Positions 7,459 through 15,535 of a DNA stretch of 64,000 nucleotides are shown here, piece after piece (position 1 is the first letter of the stretch; the number at the start of each line of letters is the position of its first letter). Made by a program: the position numbers and the translations under genes. Origin of the DNA: Actinophytocola sp044466355 (GTDB lineage Bacteria > Actinomycetota > Actinomycetes > Mycobacteriales > Pseudonocardiaceae). The notes beneath the pieces are model-generated. The model saw only the letters and a list, made by a program, of their open reading frames with translations. It ran no database searches and had not been told where the DNA came from. The stretch spans positions 744,001 to 808,000 of the forward strand of contig NZ_JBITMQ010000001.1 in assembly GCF_044466355.1 (NCBI RefSeq), given 5' to 3'.

Positions 7459-8883
7459 GTGACAAGTGTCGAAACGGACAGGCTGCGCGAACTGTTCCTG
7501 TTCGCGGACCTGACCGACGAGCAGCTCGCGTGGGTGGCGGCCAACAGCGACGTCGTCTCGTACGAGGCGGGCGATGCGGTGTCGGTCGAGGGCGAGCCCG
7601 CGCAGTGCTTCTACGTGCTGCTGTCGGGGACGCTGTCGATGGTCAAGATGGTGCGCGGCGACGAGGTCGAGGTGACGCGCAGCGACCAGCCGGGTGTCTA
7701 CTCCGGCGCCACCCAGTTCTACCTGGGCGACCAGGTGGAGCAGAAGTACGGCGCGACGGTCCGCGCGGTCACCGACGCGGAGTTCCTCGCGCTCCCGGCG
7801 ACGGACTTCGCGGCGAAGTTCCGGCAGTGGTTCCCGATGGCCGTGCACCTGCTGCAGGGCATGTTCGTCGGCATCCGCAACGCGGACGAGCTGGTCGGCC
7901 AGCGGGAACGGCTGCTGGCGCTGGGCAAGCTGACCGCGGGCCTGACGCACGAGCTGAACAACCCGGCGGCCGCGGCCGTGCGTGCGACGGAGACGCTGCG
8001 CGAGCGGTTCGCCGGTATGCGCCACAAGCTGGGCCTGCTCGCCGACGGCCACTTCGACGGCATCCAGCTGCACCGGCTGACCAAGATCCAGGACAAGTTC
8101 ATCGAGCGGATGGCGCACGCGGACGAGCTGACGCCGATGCAGGTCGCCGACCGCGAGGACGAGCTGGGCGACTGGTTCGACGAGCACGACGTGTCCGGCG
8201 GCTGGGACCTCGCGCCGGTGTTCGTGGCGGCGGGCATCACCACGTCCGACCTCGCGGAGCTGTCCAATGTGGTCGATCCGGGGTTCCTGAACCCGGCGCT
8301 GCGGTGGCTGTCGTACACGGTCGAGACCGAGAACCTGCTGACCGAGGTGAAGGAGAGCACGAAGCGGATCTCCGCGCTGGTCGGCGCGGCGAAGCAGTAC
8401 TCGCAGCTCGACCGCACCCCGCACCAGGAGGTCGACCTGCACGAGGGCCTGGACGCGACGCTCGTGATGCTGGCGGGCAAGATCCCGGCGGGTGTGCGGA
8501 TCGTGAAGGACTACGACAGGACGCTGCCGCTCGTGCCCGCGTACGCCGCCGAGCTGAACCAGGTGTGGACCAACCTGATCGACAACGCCGTCGGTGCGAT
8601 CACCGGCCACGGCGACGGCACCGGCACGATCACGGTCCACACCACCCGCGACGGCGACAACGCGCTGGTGGAGGTGATCGACACCGGCCCGGGTGTCCCA
8701 CCGGAGCTGAGGCGCCGCGTTTTCGAACCGTTCTTCACCACGAAGGGCGTCGGCCAGGGCACGGGGCTGGGTCTCGACGTCTCCTGGCGGGTGGTGGTGA
8801 ACCGCCACGGCGGCGACCTGCGGGTGGTGTCCGAACCGGGCGACACCCACTTCCAGGTCCGCCTGCCCCTGCAGGCACGCTGA
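7459..8883 (+). CDS. CRP-domain sensor histidine kinase
   Basis: This 474-residue soluble kinase has no membrane segment. Residues 10-130 form a cyclic-nucleotide-binding/CRP-type sensor domain (LFLFADLTDEQLAWVA; YEAGDAVSVEGEPAQCFYVLLSGTL when read across the strand pair). A dimerisation domain follows with the phosphoacceptor His164 in LTHELNNPAA. The HATPase domain shows an N box (NLIDNAVGA), G1 (DTGPGVP) and G2 (GTGLGLDVS). It starts one base after the reductase-like gene ends, so the receiver of that protein is its obvious partner. The ligand could be a nucleotide or a redox cofactor. Confidence 0.9.
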   Translation: MTSVETDRLRELFLFADLTDEQLAWVAANSDVVSYEAGDAVSVEGEPAQCFYVLLSGTLSMVKMVRGDEVEVTRSDQPGVYSGATQFYLGDQVEQKYGATVRAVTDAEFLALPATDFAAKFRQWFPMAVHLLQGMFVGIRNADELVGQRERLLALGKLTAGLTHELNNPAAAAVRATETLRERFAGMRHKLGLLADGHFDGIQLHRLTKIQDKFIERMAHADELTPMQVADREDELGDWFDEHDVSGGWDLAPVFVAAGITTSDLAELSNVVDPGFLNPALRWLSYTVETENLLTEVKESTKRISALVGAAKQYSQLDRTPHQEVDLHEGLDATLVMLAGKIPAGVRIVKDYDRTLPLVPAYAAELNQVWTNLIDNAVGAITGHGDGTGTITVHTTRDGDNALVEVIDTGPGVPPELRRRVFEPFFTTKGVGQGTGLGLDVSWRVVVNRHGGDLRVVSEPGDTHFQVRLPLQAR

Positions 8884-8898
8884 GCGGTCAGCGAACGA

Positions 8899-8933
8899 GG
8901 CGGCCGTCTCCCCGTGACGAGGAGACGGCCGCC
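8899..8933. terminator. Bidirectional terminator, kinase / secreted protease
   Basis: Perfect 13-base arms (8899-8911 and 8921-8933; GGCGGCCGTCTCC and complement) flank a 9-base loop. It lies between the stops of two convergent genes (8883 plus, 8942 minus). Confidence 0.8.
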
Positions 8934-8941
8934 CGCGCGTG

Positions 8942-10111
8942 TTACAGGGTGATCTTCCAGCCGTTGATGTAGCCGGTGTCGTACGTGGCCGCGTCGCGGA
9001 CGCGGAGGTTCCACGTGCCGTTGGCGGTCTCGCTCGACAGGTTCCTCGTGAACGTCTGGTTCACGTTGTCCGCACTGCCGCCGGAGCGGTTCAGCAGGTT
9101 GTACACCGAACCGTCGGGGGCGACGAGGTCGACGACCAGGTCACCGCGGTAGGTGTGGACGATGTTCACCTCGATGCTCGCGCCCGAGGACGCGGAGCCC
9201 GCGGCGTTCGTGACCGTGATCGGGCTCGAAACGGTGCTGTTGTCCCTGATCGTGTAGTTGTTCTGGTTCTCGAAGGTGCGGCCCGGCTGCGGGTCCGTGC
9301 CGCCCGGCAGGCTCGCCGCGGCCGAGGCGATGGCCGACGCGAACGTGCTCACCTGCGCGTACACACCCGGGTTCTCCGGGCGAGCGCAGCCGTAGCCCCA
9401 GCTGACGATGCCGACCTGGATCCAGGCGTTGTTGTTGTCGCGCCGGAACATCGGGCCACCGGAGTCGCCCTGGCAGGTGTCCACGCCACCGGAGGACCAG
9501 TTGCCCGCGCAGATCTCCTCGCTGGGCACCAGTTCGCTGTACGCGGACTGGCACTGCGAGTCGGAGATGAACGGCACCTGTGCCTTCAGCAGGTACCGCT
9601 GCTGGCCGCCGCCCTCGGTCGCCGCGCCCCAGCCGGCCACGGTGAACGTGCCGCTGTCGTAGGCGGTGGTGGTGGCGATCGGCAGGAGAGCCTGGTTGGT
9701 GATCGGGGAGTTCAGCTTGATCAGGGCCCAGTCGTCACCGCTCGGGTTGTTGTAGCCGGGGGAGCGGTAGACGTAGGTCGACGTGCGGGTGATCCGGTTC
9801 GAGTCCTGCAGGTCGACGACACCGGCGGTGACACCGATGCTGGTGTTCGGCCCCGTCGCGCCGACGCAGTGCGCGGCGGTCAGGACCACGTCGGTCTTGT
9901 AGAGCGCGCCGCCGCAGCCCATCGACAGGCGCACCATGAACGGGAACTCGCCCTGGGCGGCGCGGGTACCGCCGACCACCGTGGGCGTGAAGTCGTCACC
10001 GTCGGCGGGCGGGGGTGCCGCCACCGACTGCCCCGCGGCGGCTCCGAGAGCGGCGGCGACGCCCACTGTCACCAGCGCGGCTCTCCGCAGGACGGACAAG
10101 GTTCTTCTCAC
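8942..10111 (-). CDS. Secreted trypsin-like serine protease with C-terminal P domain
   Basis: This 389-residue secreted protease starts with a signal peptide (to about residue 32, AAxxSVAA) and a short propeptide, followed by the mature start VVGGT (45-49). Catalytic residues are His81 (TAAHC), Asp127 (GDDWALI) and Ser217 (GDSGGP). Asp211, six residues before the serine, predicts trypsin-like cleavage after Arg/Lys. Residues from about 278 on form a P/Homo B beta-sandwich (HTYRGDLVVDLVAPDGS; GTWNLRVRDAA), found on many actinomycete exoproteases. GTG 10111 is chosen because AAGGA lies about nine bases upstream and the signal peptide starts there. It is monocistronic and divergent from the peptide ABC operon, for which it may supply peptides. 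Confidence 0.92.
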   Translation of the reverse strand: MRRTLSVLRRAALVTVGVAAALGAAAGQSVAAPPPADGDDFTPTVVGGTRAAQGEFPFMVRLSMGCGGALYKTDVVLTAAHCVGATGPNTSIGVTAGVVDLQDSNRITRTSTYVYRSPGYNNPSGDDWALIKLNSPITNQALLPIATTTAYDSGTFTVAGWGAATEGGGQQRYLLKAQVPFISDSQCQSAYSELVPSEEICAGNWSSGGVDTCQGDSGGPMFRRDNNNAWIQVGIVSWGYGCARPENPGVYAQVSTFASAIASAAASLPGGTDPQPGRTFENQNNYTIRDNSTVSSPITVTNAAGSASSGASIEVNIVHTYRGDLVVDLVAPDGSVYNLLNRSGGSADNVNQTFTRNLSSETANGTWNLRVRDAATYDTGYINGWKITL

Positions 10112-10463
10112 AGCAGGGTTCCTTTCGACAGTCCGCGAGCAGGGTGCGCACGGACAGCAGGGGTGTCGAGAAAGGTGGGAGCGCACGCCGGCCACTGGCG
10201 GTGACCGAAGCGATCTTCCGTGTTGATTCCACCTGGTGAGAGGCGTCTCCCACAAGACTGCAAACCGGTCAACCGTCGTTCGGCCGACTGGGAGCAAACC
10301 GGGATGGAGGCACCCGCCCGCGGAGCGGGCCCCCAGCCGGCGAGGACACCCCTTCGGAGGATCCGACGACAACGACCCCTCCGCGTGGTCGCGCAGAACA
10401 AAGACACGCGTCACCACACCAGGCAGGCTGCGGCTTTCAAGGGGACACCTCTTGGAGGCCACG
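10112..10463. other. Divergent intergenic region, protease / peptide ABC operon
   Basis: These 352 bases hold no credible gene. They must contain promoters for both flanking genes, but no -35/-10 pair stands out. The only clear structure is a short hairpin with arms GCCCGC (10316-10321) and GCGGGC (10325-10330). It would sit in the leader of the peptide-binding protein mRNA. No known riboswitch class was recognised. Confidence 0.5.
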
Positions 10464-11999
10464 ATGAAGACCATCCCGAAGATCATCACCGCCAGCCTGC
10501 TTGCCGTGTCCCTCACCGCCTGCGGCGGTGGTGGCGACACCGCGGGAAGAGCACAGGTCGACGGCGGCACCTTCACGTTCGTGCTCGGCACCGATCCGGG
10601 CAACCTGGACCCGCACTTCACGTCGCTGGCGGTGACGATGCAGGTCGACCGCTTCCTCTACGACTCACTCGTCAACATCGACGAGAAGGGCGAGGTGGTC
10701 GCCGGTCTCGCCGAGAAGTGGGAGGCGACCACCACCGAGGCGACCTTCACGCTCCGCGAGAACGTGACCTGCGCCGACGGCACCGACCTCACCGCGACCC
10801 AGGTGGCGGCGAACATCAACTTCGTGGGTGACCCGAAGAACGCGTCCTCACGCCTGGGTGTCTACGTCCCGGCGGGCGCGAAGGCCACCGCCGACGACGC
10901 GGCCCGCACGGTCACCGTCACCACCCCCACCCCCGACGCCTTCCTCGACCGCAACGTCGGCAGCCTGCACATCGTGTGCGCCAAGGGGATGGCGGACCGG
11001 TCGACCCTGAAGCAGGGCGCGGACGGCACCGGCATGTTCACGGTCACCGAGGCCGTCGGCGGTGACCACTACACGCTGACGCGACGCGAGGACTACGCCT
11101 GGGGACCGGGCGACTGGGACCCGGCGCAACGTGGCCTGCCGGACACGGTCGTGATCAAGATCGTGGCGAACGAGACCACGATGGCGAACCTGCTGATCTC
11201 CGGCGGCGCCAACGCGGCCCCCTTCGTCGGGCCGGAGCAGCAGCGGCTGACCGGACAGCGGCTGTTCCAGCGGGACGTGGAGGCGATGGTCGGCGAGCTG
11301 TGGTTCAACCAGCGGTCCGGCCTGCCCGCGGCCGACGAACGGATCCGCAGGGCCCTCGTGCAGGGCACCGACCTCGACGAGCTGACACAGGTCGTCACCA
11401 GCGGCAACGGGAAACGCGCGAGGGGGCTGGTGCCGCCCGGCCTTGGCCCGTGTGACGGCGACATCGCGGCCGACGCGCTGCCCGCGCACGACGTCGACGC
11501 CGCGAAGCAGGTTCTCGGCGCCGCCAAGCCGAAGATCACGCTGTTCTACCCGACGACCATCGGCCCGACCATGCAGGCGGGTGCGGAGCTGCTGCAGAAG
11601 GTGTGGGGTGAGCTGGGGGTCGAGGTGACGCTCAAGGGCGGCACCGACGCCGAGATGGGGCAGCTCGTCGGCGGCCAGCTGCAGTGGGACGCCGCGATCG
11701 TGCCGCTCAACGTGTCGCTGCCCAGCCAGACCGTGCCGTTCGTGTCCGGACCGGCGGCGCCGGACGGCACGAACTTCGCCGCCATCGACAACCCGGACTA
11801 CACGGCGAAGGCCGGCGAGGCGGCGAAGATCGCGGGCGCCGAGGGCTGCGCGGCGTGGGCCGAGGCGGAGAAGGCGCTGTACGAGCGGGCAGATGTGGTG
11901 CCGTTCGCCAACGCCAACCGCCCCGTGTTCGGCAAGGGCGCCGAGTTCGAGCTGACGCAGGGCAGCATCGCACCGTCGTCGATCCGCATGGTGGGCTGA
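10464..11999 (+). CDS. Peptide ABC transporter substrate-binding lipoprotein (family 5)
   Basis: This 511-residue lipoprotein has the short signal MKTIPKIITASLLAVSLTAC with lipobox LTAC. A family 5 (DppA/OppA-type) binding fold follows (FVLGTDPGNLDPHF; FLYDSLVNIDEKGEVVAGLAEKW). TTGGAGG precedes the ATG at 10464 at good distance. It is the first gene of the operon. Its stop overlaps the permease start by one base. The enzymes encoded downstream suggest short peptides or acylated amino acids, possibly with D-residues, as ligand; family 5 proteins also bind other solutes. Confidence 0.92.
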   Translation: MKTIPKIITASLLAVSLTACGGGGDTAGRAQVDGGTFTFVLGTDPGNLDPHFTSLAVTMQVDRFLYDSLVNIDEKGEVVAGLAEKWEATTTEATFTLRENVTCADGTDLTATQVAANINFVGDPKNASSRLGVYVPAGAKATADDAARTVTVTTPTPDAFLDRNVGSLHIVCAKGMADRSTLKQGADGTGMFTVTEAVGGDHYTLTRREDYAWGPGDWDPAQRGLPDTVVIKIVANETTMANLLISGGANAAPFVGPEQQRLTGQRLFQRDVEAMVGELWFNQRSGLPAADERIRRALVQGTDLDELTQVVTSGNGKRARGLVPPGLGPCDGDIAADALPAHDVDAAKQVLGAAKPKITLFYPTTIGPTMQAGAELLQKVWGELGVEVTLKGGTDAEMGQLVGGQLQWDAAIVPLNVSLPSQTVPFVSGPAAPDGTNFAAIDNPDYTAKAGEAAKIAGAEGCAAWAEAEKALYERADVVPFANANRPVFGKGAEFELTQGSIAPSSIRMVG

Positions 12000-12976
12000 T
12001 GACGGCCGACGTCGCCACCGCCCCGTTCACCCACCCGTGGGCCCGCTTCGCCGCACGGCGGTTCGGCAGGCTGCTCGTGTCGGTGTGGGTGCTCGTGACC
12101 GCCGCGTTCGGCATGATCCACCTGATCCCCGGCGACCCGGTGCGGGCCGCGCTCGGCCCCACCGCCACGCAGGAGCTGGTCGACGCGCGCCGGGCGGCGC
12201 TCGGACTCGACCAGCCGCTGTGGGAGCAGTACCTGGACTACCTGCGCGGCCTGTTCACCGGTGACCTCGGCGTCTCCATGACCTCGGGGCTGCCGGTGTC
12301 GGACATCCTCGGTGACCGGCTACCCGCGACCGTCGAGCTGGCGGTGCTGGCGTTCGCGTTGGCGGTGCTGGTGTCGGTGCCGCTGGGGTTGGCGTTCGCG
12401 GTGCTGACCCGCGGCGGGCGGCGCAGGCCGCTCGAGCTGGGCTTCACGTCGACGAGCGTGGTGCTCGCGGCGATCCCGGAGTTCCTGCTGGCCGTCGGGC
12501 TCGTGTGGGTCTTCAGCGTGAACCTCGGGTGGGCGCCGGTCGCCGGCCGGGACGGGGCGTCGTCGTACGTGCTGCCCGTCGTGGCGCTCGCGCTGGCACC
12601 GGCGGCGATCCTCGCGCGGATCATCCGGGTGGAGACGCTGACCGTGCTGCGGGCCGACTACGTCCGCACCGCGCGGGCGAAGCGGCTGCCCGCCAGGACC
12701 GTGTACCTCCGGCACGCGCTGCCGAACTCGCTGACCGCGGCGATCACGCTCGGCGGGCTGCTGCTCGGCTCGCTCGTCGCGGGCACCGTGCTGGTGGAGA
12801 ACGTGTTCGCGTGGCCGGGGCTGGGCAGCACCATCGTCTCGTCGATCCTCGCCAAGGACTACGCGGTGGTGCAGGGCGTCGTGCTCGTCTACGGCATCGG
12901 CGTGCTGGTCGTGAACCTGGTGGTCGACGTCGCGCTCGCGCTGCTCGACCCGCGCTCGACGATCAGGGAGGACTGA
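11999..12976 (+). CDS. Peptide ABC transporter permease, DppB type
   Basis: This 325-residue inner-membrane permease has the DppB signature order: first helix after RRFGRLLVSVWVLVTAAFGMIHLIPGDPVRAALG read in parts, then the conserved ADYVRTARAK loop and the LENVFAWPGLG-like segment (VENVFAWPGLG). The ATG shares one base with the binding-protein stop (TGATG). It forms the channel with the DppC half of the next gene. Confidence 0.92.
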   Translation: MTADVATAPFTHPWARFAARRFGRLLVSVWVLVTAAFGMIHLIPGDPVRAALGPTATQELVDARRAALGLDQPLWEQYLDYLRGLFTGDLGVSMTSGLPVSDILGDRLPATVELAVLAFALAVLVSVPLGLAFAVLTRGGRRRPLELGFTSTSVVLAAIPEFLLAVGLVWVFSVNLGWAPVAGRDGASSYVLPVVALALAPAAILARIIRVETLTVLRADYVRTARAKRLPARTVYLRHALPNSLTAAITLGGLLLGSLVAGTVLVENVFAWPGLGSTIVSSILAKDYAVVQGVVLVYGIGVLVVNLVVDVALALLDPRSTIRED

Positions 12977-12977
12977 C

Positions 12978-14807
12978 GTGGGTCGGGTGCTGCGAACCCC
13001 GGTCGGCGCGGCCGCCGCGGGCATGGTGGCCTTCGTGCTGCTGCTCGCGGTGCTCGCGCCGGTCCTGTGGACCGACGCGGCCAACGCCGTCGACACCGGC
13101 CACATCCAGCAGGGCGCGTCGGCCGAGCACTGGGCCGGGACGGACGGGCTCGGCCGGGACATCTTCTTCCGCGTGCTGGTCGCGACCAGTCTGTCCGTGC
13201 GGCTCGCGCTGCTGGCCACCGCGCTCGGGGTCGCGGTCGGGTTGCTGCTCGGCACCGCGCCCCTGCTGCTGGGCGCGCGGATCGGCCGGCTGGTCACCGC
13301 CGCCGTGCACATCGCGGTCGCGTTCCCCGGGCTGCTGCTCGCGTTGTTCTTCGCCGTGATCTTCGGTGTCGGCACCACCGGCGGGCTGCTGGCGATCGGG
13401 CTCGCGCTCGCGCCCGGGTTCGCGCGGCTGACGCACACGATGGTGGCGGGCGTGGCGGGCCTCGACTACGTGGCGGCGGCCAGGATCGCGGGTGTCGGCC
13501 GCGTGCGCGTGCTGTTCCGGCACGTGCTGCCCAACGTCGCCGAACCGCTGGTGGTGAACGCGACCGTGGCCGCGGGCAACGCGCTGCTCGCGTTCGCCGG
13601 GCTCTCGTTCCTCGGGCTCGGCGTCCAGCCACCGGACTACGACTGGGGCAGGCTGCTCGGCGAGGGACTCGGCTCGATCTACGTGCACCCGGAGGCCGCG
13701 CTCGCACCCGGCGTCGCGGTCGTGGTGGCGGGGCTGGCGTTCAACCTGTTCGGCGAGGCGATCGCCAAGGCCGTCGGGCTCGACGGACGCCTCGGCGGCC
13801 ACAAGGTCCCGTTCCGCCGGGCGCCACGGGTGACCGCCGCGCCCGACGACTCGGCCATGCTCGTCGTCGAGAACCTCTCCGTGCGGTTCCCCGCCGCCAC
13901 ACCGGTGCGCGGGGTCGGCTTCACCATGAGACGCGGTGACGCGGTCGGGATCGTGGGGGAGTCGGGGTCGGGCAAGAGCCTGACCGCGCTCGCGGTCTCG
14001 CGCCTGGTGACCGAACCGGGGGTGGTCGAGGCGGACCGGTTGTCGTTCCTGGGCGCCGACCTGCGGGCGGGGGAGCACAGAAGACTCCTCGGCACGTCCC
14101 TCGCCATGGTGTTCCAGGACCCGATGACCTCGTTCAACCCGACCATGCGCGTCGGCGGGCAGCTCGCCGAGGTCGCCCGCCACCACGAAGGCATGGACCG
14201 GCGGGCGGCTATGGCGCGGGCGGTCGACCGGCTCGCGGCGGTACGCCTGTCCGACCCCGAGCGGCGCGCACGCCAGTACCCGCACGAGTTCTCCGGCGGC
14301 ATGCGGCAGCGCGCCATGATCGGCATGGGCCTGATGGGCACGCCCGCGCTGATCGTCGCGGACGAGCCGACGACCGCGCTGGACGTGACCGTGCAGCGGC
14401 AGGTGCTCGACCTGCTCGCGTCGATCCGCGCGGCCGACGACGTCGCGCTTCTGTTGATCAGCCACGACATCACGGTCGTCGAGCAGGTGTGCGACCGGGT
14501 GCTGGTGATGTACGCGGGCCGGATCGTGGAGGACCTGCCCGCCGCCGACCTGCGCACCGGCGCGCGGCACCCGTACACGAAGGCGCTGCTCGCGGCCGTG
14601 CCGGACATGACGACGGACCGGTCGCTGCCGTTGACCGTGATCCCCGGCAGGCCCGCGGACCCGGCGCACCTGCCGCCCGGCTGTGCGTTCGCGCCCCGCT
14701 GCCCGCTGGCGGATTCCCGTTGCGCGGCGGACGATCCGGAGTTGGTGGAGACCGACGGCACCCGTGTCGCGTGCTGGCACGCCGACGTCCCGGCGGAGGT
14801 GACGTGA
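12978..14807 (+). CDS. Fused ABC permease-ATPase (DppC-DppD fusion)
   Basis: This 609-residue protein joins two subunits that are normally separate. Residues 1 to about 275 are a DppC-type permease (GTDGLGRDIFFRVL; LSFLGLGVQPPDYDWG). Residues 295-609 are a DppD-type ATPase with Walker A GESGSGKS (327-334), signature FSGGMRQR, Walker B LIVADEPTTALD and switch SHD. The C-terminal cysteine motif (GCAFAPRCPLADSRC) is the one that ligates an iron-sulfur cluster in DppD proteins. The frame is continuous across the join, with a short linker (about 276-294). GTG start one base after the DppB stop. Confidence 0.92.
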   Translation: MGRVLRTPVGAAAAGMVAFVLLLAVLAPVLWTDAANAVDTGHIQQGASAEHWAGTDGLGRDIFFRVLVATSLSVRLALLATALGVAVGLLLGTAPLLLGARIGRLVTAAVHIAVAFPGLLLALFFAVIFGVGTTGGLLAIGLALAPGFARLTHTMVAGVAGLDYVAAARIAGVGRVRVLFRHVLPNVAEPLVVNATVAAGNALLAFAGLSFLGLGVQPPDYDWGRLLGEGLGSIYVHPEAALAPGVAVVVAGLAFNLFGEAIAKAVGLDGRLGGHKVPFRRAPRVTAAPDDSAMLVVENLSVRFPAATPVRGVGFTMRRGDAVGIVGESGSGKSLTALAVSRLVTEPGVVEADRLSFLGADLRAGEHRRLLGTSLAMVFQDPMTSFNPTMRVGGQLAEVARHHEGMDRRAAMARAVDRLAAVRLSDPERRARQYPHEFSGGMRQRAMIGMGLMGTPALIVADEPTTALDVTVQRQVLDLLASIRAADDVALLLISHDITVVEQVCDRVLVMYAGRIVEDLPAADLRTGARHPYTKALLAAVPDMTTDRSLPLTVIPGRPADPAHLPPGCAFAPRCPLADSRCAADDPELVETDGTRVACWHADVPAEVT

Positions 14808-15535
14808 TGCGGGAACTCCGGTTCGAGAACGTGTCCGTGCGGTTCGGGTCGCGCGGGCACCGGGTCACCGCGGTCGACGGCGTCGACCTCACCGTGCCCG
14901 CGGGGTCCGTGGTCGGGCTGGTCGGCGAGTCCGGTTCCGGCAAGTCCACGCTCGCGCGTGCCGCGGTCGGGCTCGTGCCGTTGTCCGGCGGGCGGGTCAC
15001 GCTCGACGGGGCACCCGTGCCGACGCGGGGCCGCCGTCCGTTGCGGATGGTGTTCCAGGACCCGTACTCGTCGCTGAACCCGCGCATGACGGTGGGCGCG
15101 TCCATCGCCGAGGCCGTGCCGAAGGGCACCGACCGCAAAGCCGAGGTGGCGCGGTTGCTGGAACTCGTCGACCTGCCCGACCGCGCGGGCCGCTACCCGG
15201 CCGAGCTGTCCGGCGGGCAGCGGCAGCGCGTAGCGATCGCGCGGGCACTCGCCGGACGGCCCGAGGTGCTGGTCGCCGACGAGATCACCTCCGCGCTCGA
15301 CGTGTCCATCCAGGGCGCGGTGCTCAACCTCATCCGCGACCTGCGGAAGACGCTCGACCTCACCATCCTGTTCATCTCGCACGACCTCGCCGTCGTCCGG
15401 TACGTCAGCGACACGATCGCCGTGATGTACCGGGGGCGGATCGTCGAGCACGGGCCTGCCGACGCCGTGCTCACCGAACCCCAGGACCCCTACACCCGTG
15501 AGCTGCTCACGTCGACCGAAGGGAGAAGCCGGTGA
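14807..15535 (+). CDS. Peptide ABC transporter ATPase, DppF type
   Basis: This 242-residue ATP-binding subunit has Walker A GESGSGKST, Q loop MVFQDPYSSLNPR, signature LSGGQRQR, Walker B VLVADEITSALD and switch ISHD. It is shorter than typical DppF (about 320) because the C-terminal oligopeptide-transporter extension is missing. It heterodimerises with the ATPase half of the fused gene. The ATG overlaps the upstream stop by one base, with GGAGGT before it. An in-frame GTG at 14804 is an alternative. Confidence 0.9.
   Translation: MRELRFENVSVRFGSRGHRVTAVDGVDLTVPAGSVVGLVGESGSGKSTLARAAVGLVPLSGGRVTLDGAPVPTRGRRPLRMVFQDPYSSLNPRMTVGASIAEAVPKGTDRKAEVARLLELVDLPDRAGRYPAELSGGQRQRVAIARALAGRPEVLVADEITSALDVSIQGAVLNLIRDLRKTLDLTILFISHDLAVVRYVSDTIAVMYRGRIVEHGPADAVLTEPQDPYTRELLTSTEGRSR

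Noticed and set aside
5394..7544. A minus-strand open frame of about 716 codons opposite the UBP finger and reductase-like genes
   Set aside because: Same antisense effect of high GC; no motifs, and it would run over the LacI operator.
10112..10463. Possible riboswitch in the long leader before the peptide-binding gene
   Set aside because: A hairpin is visible, but the conserved cores of the TPP, cobalamin, SAM, glycine or ydaO classes were not found by eye.
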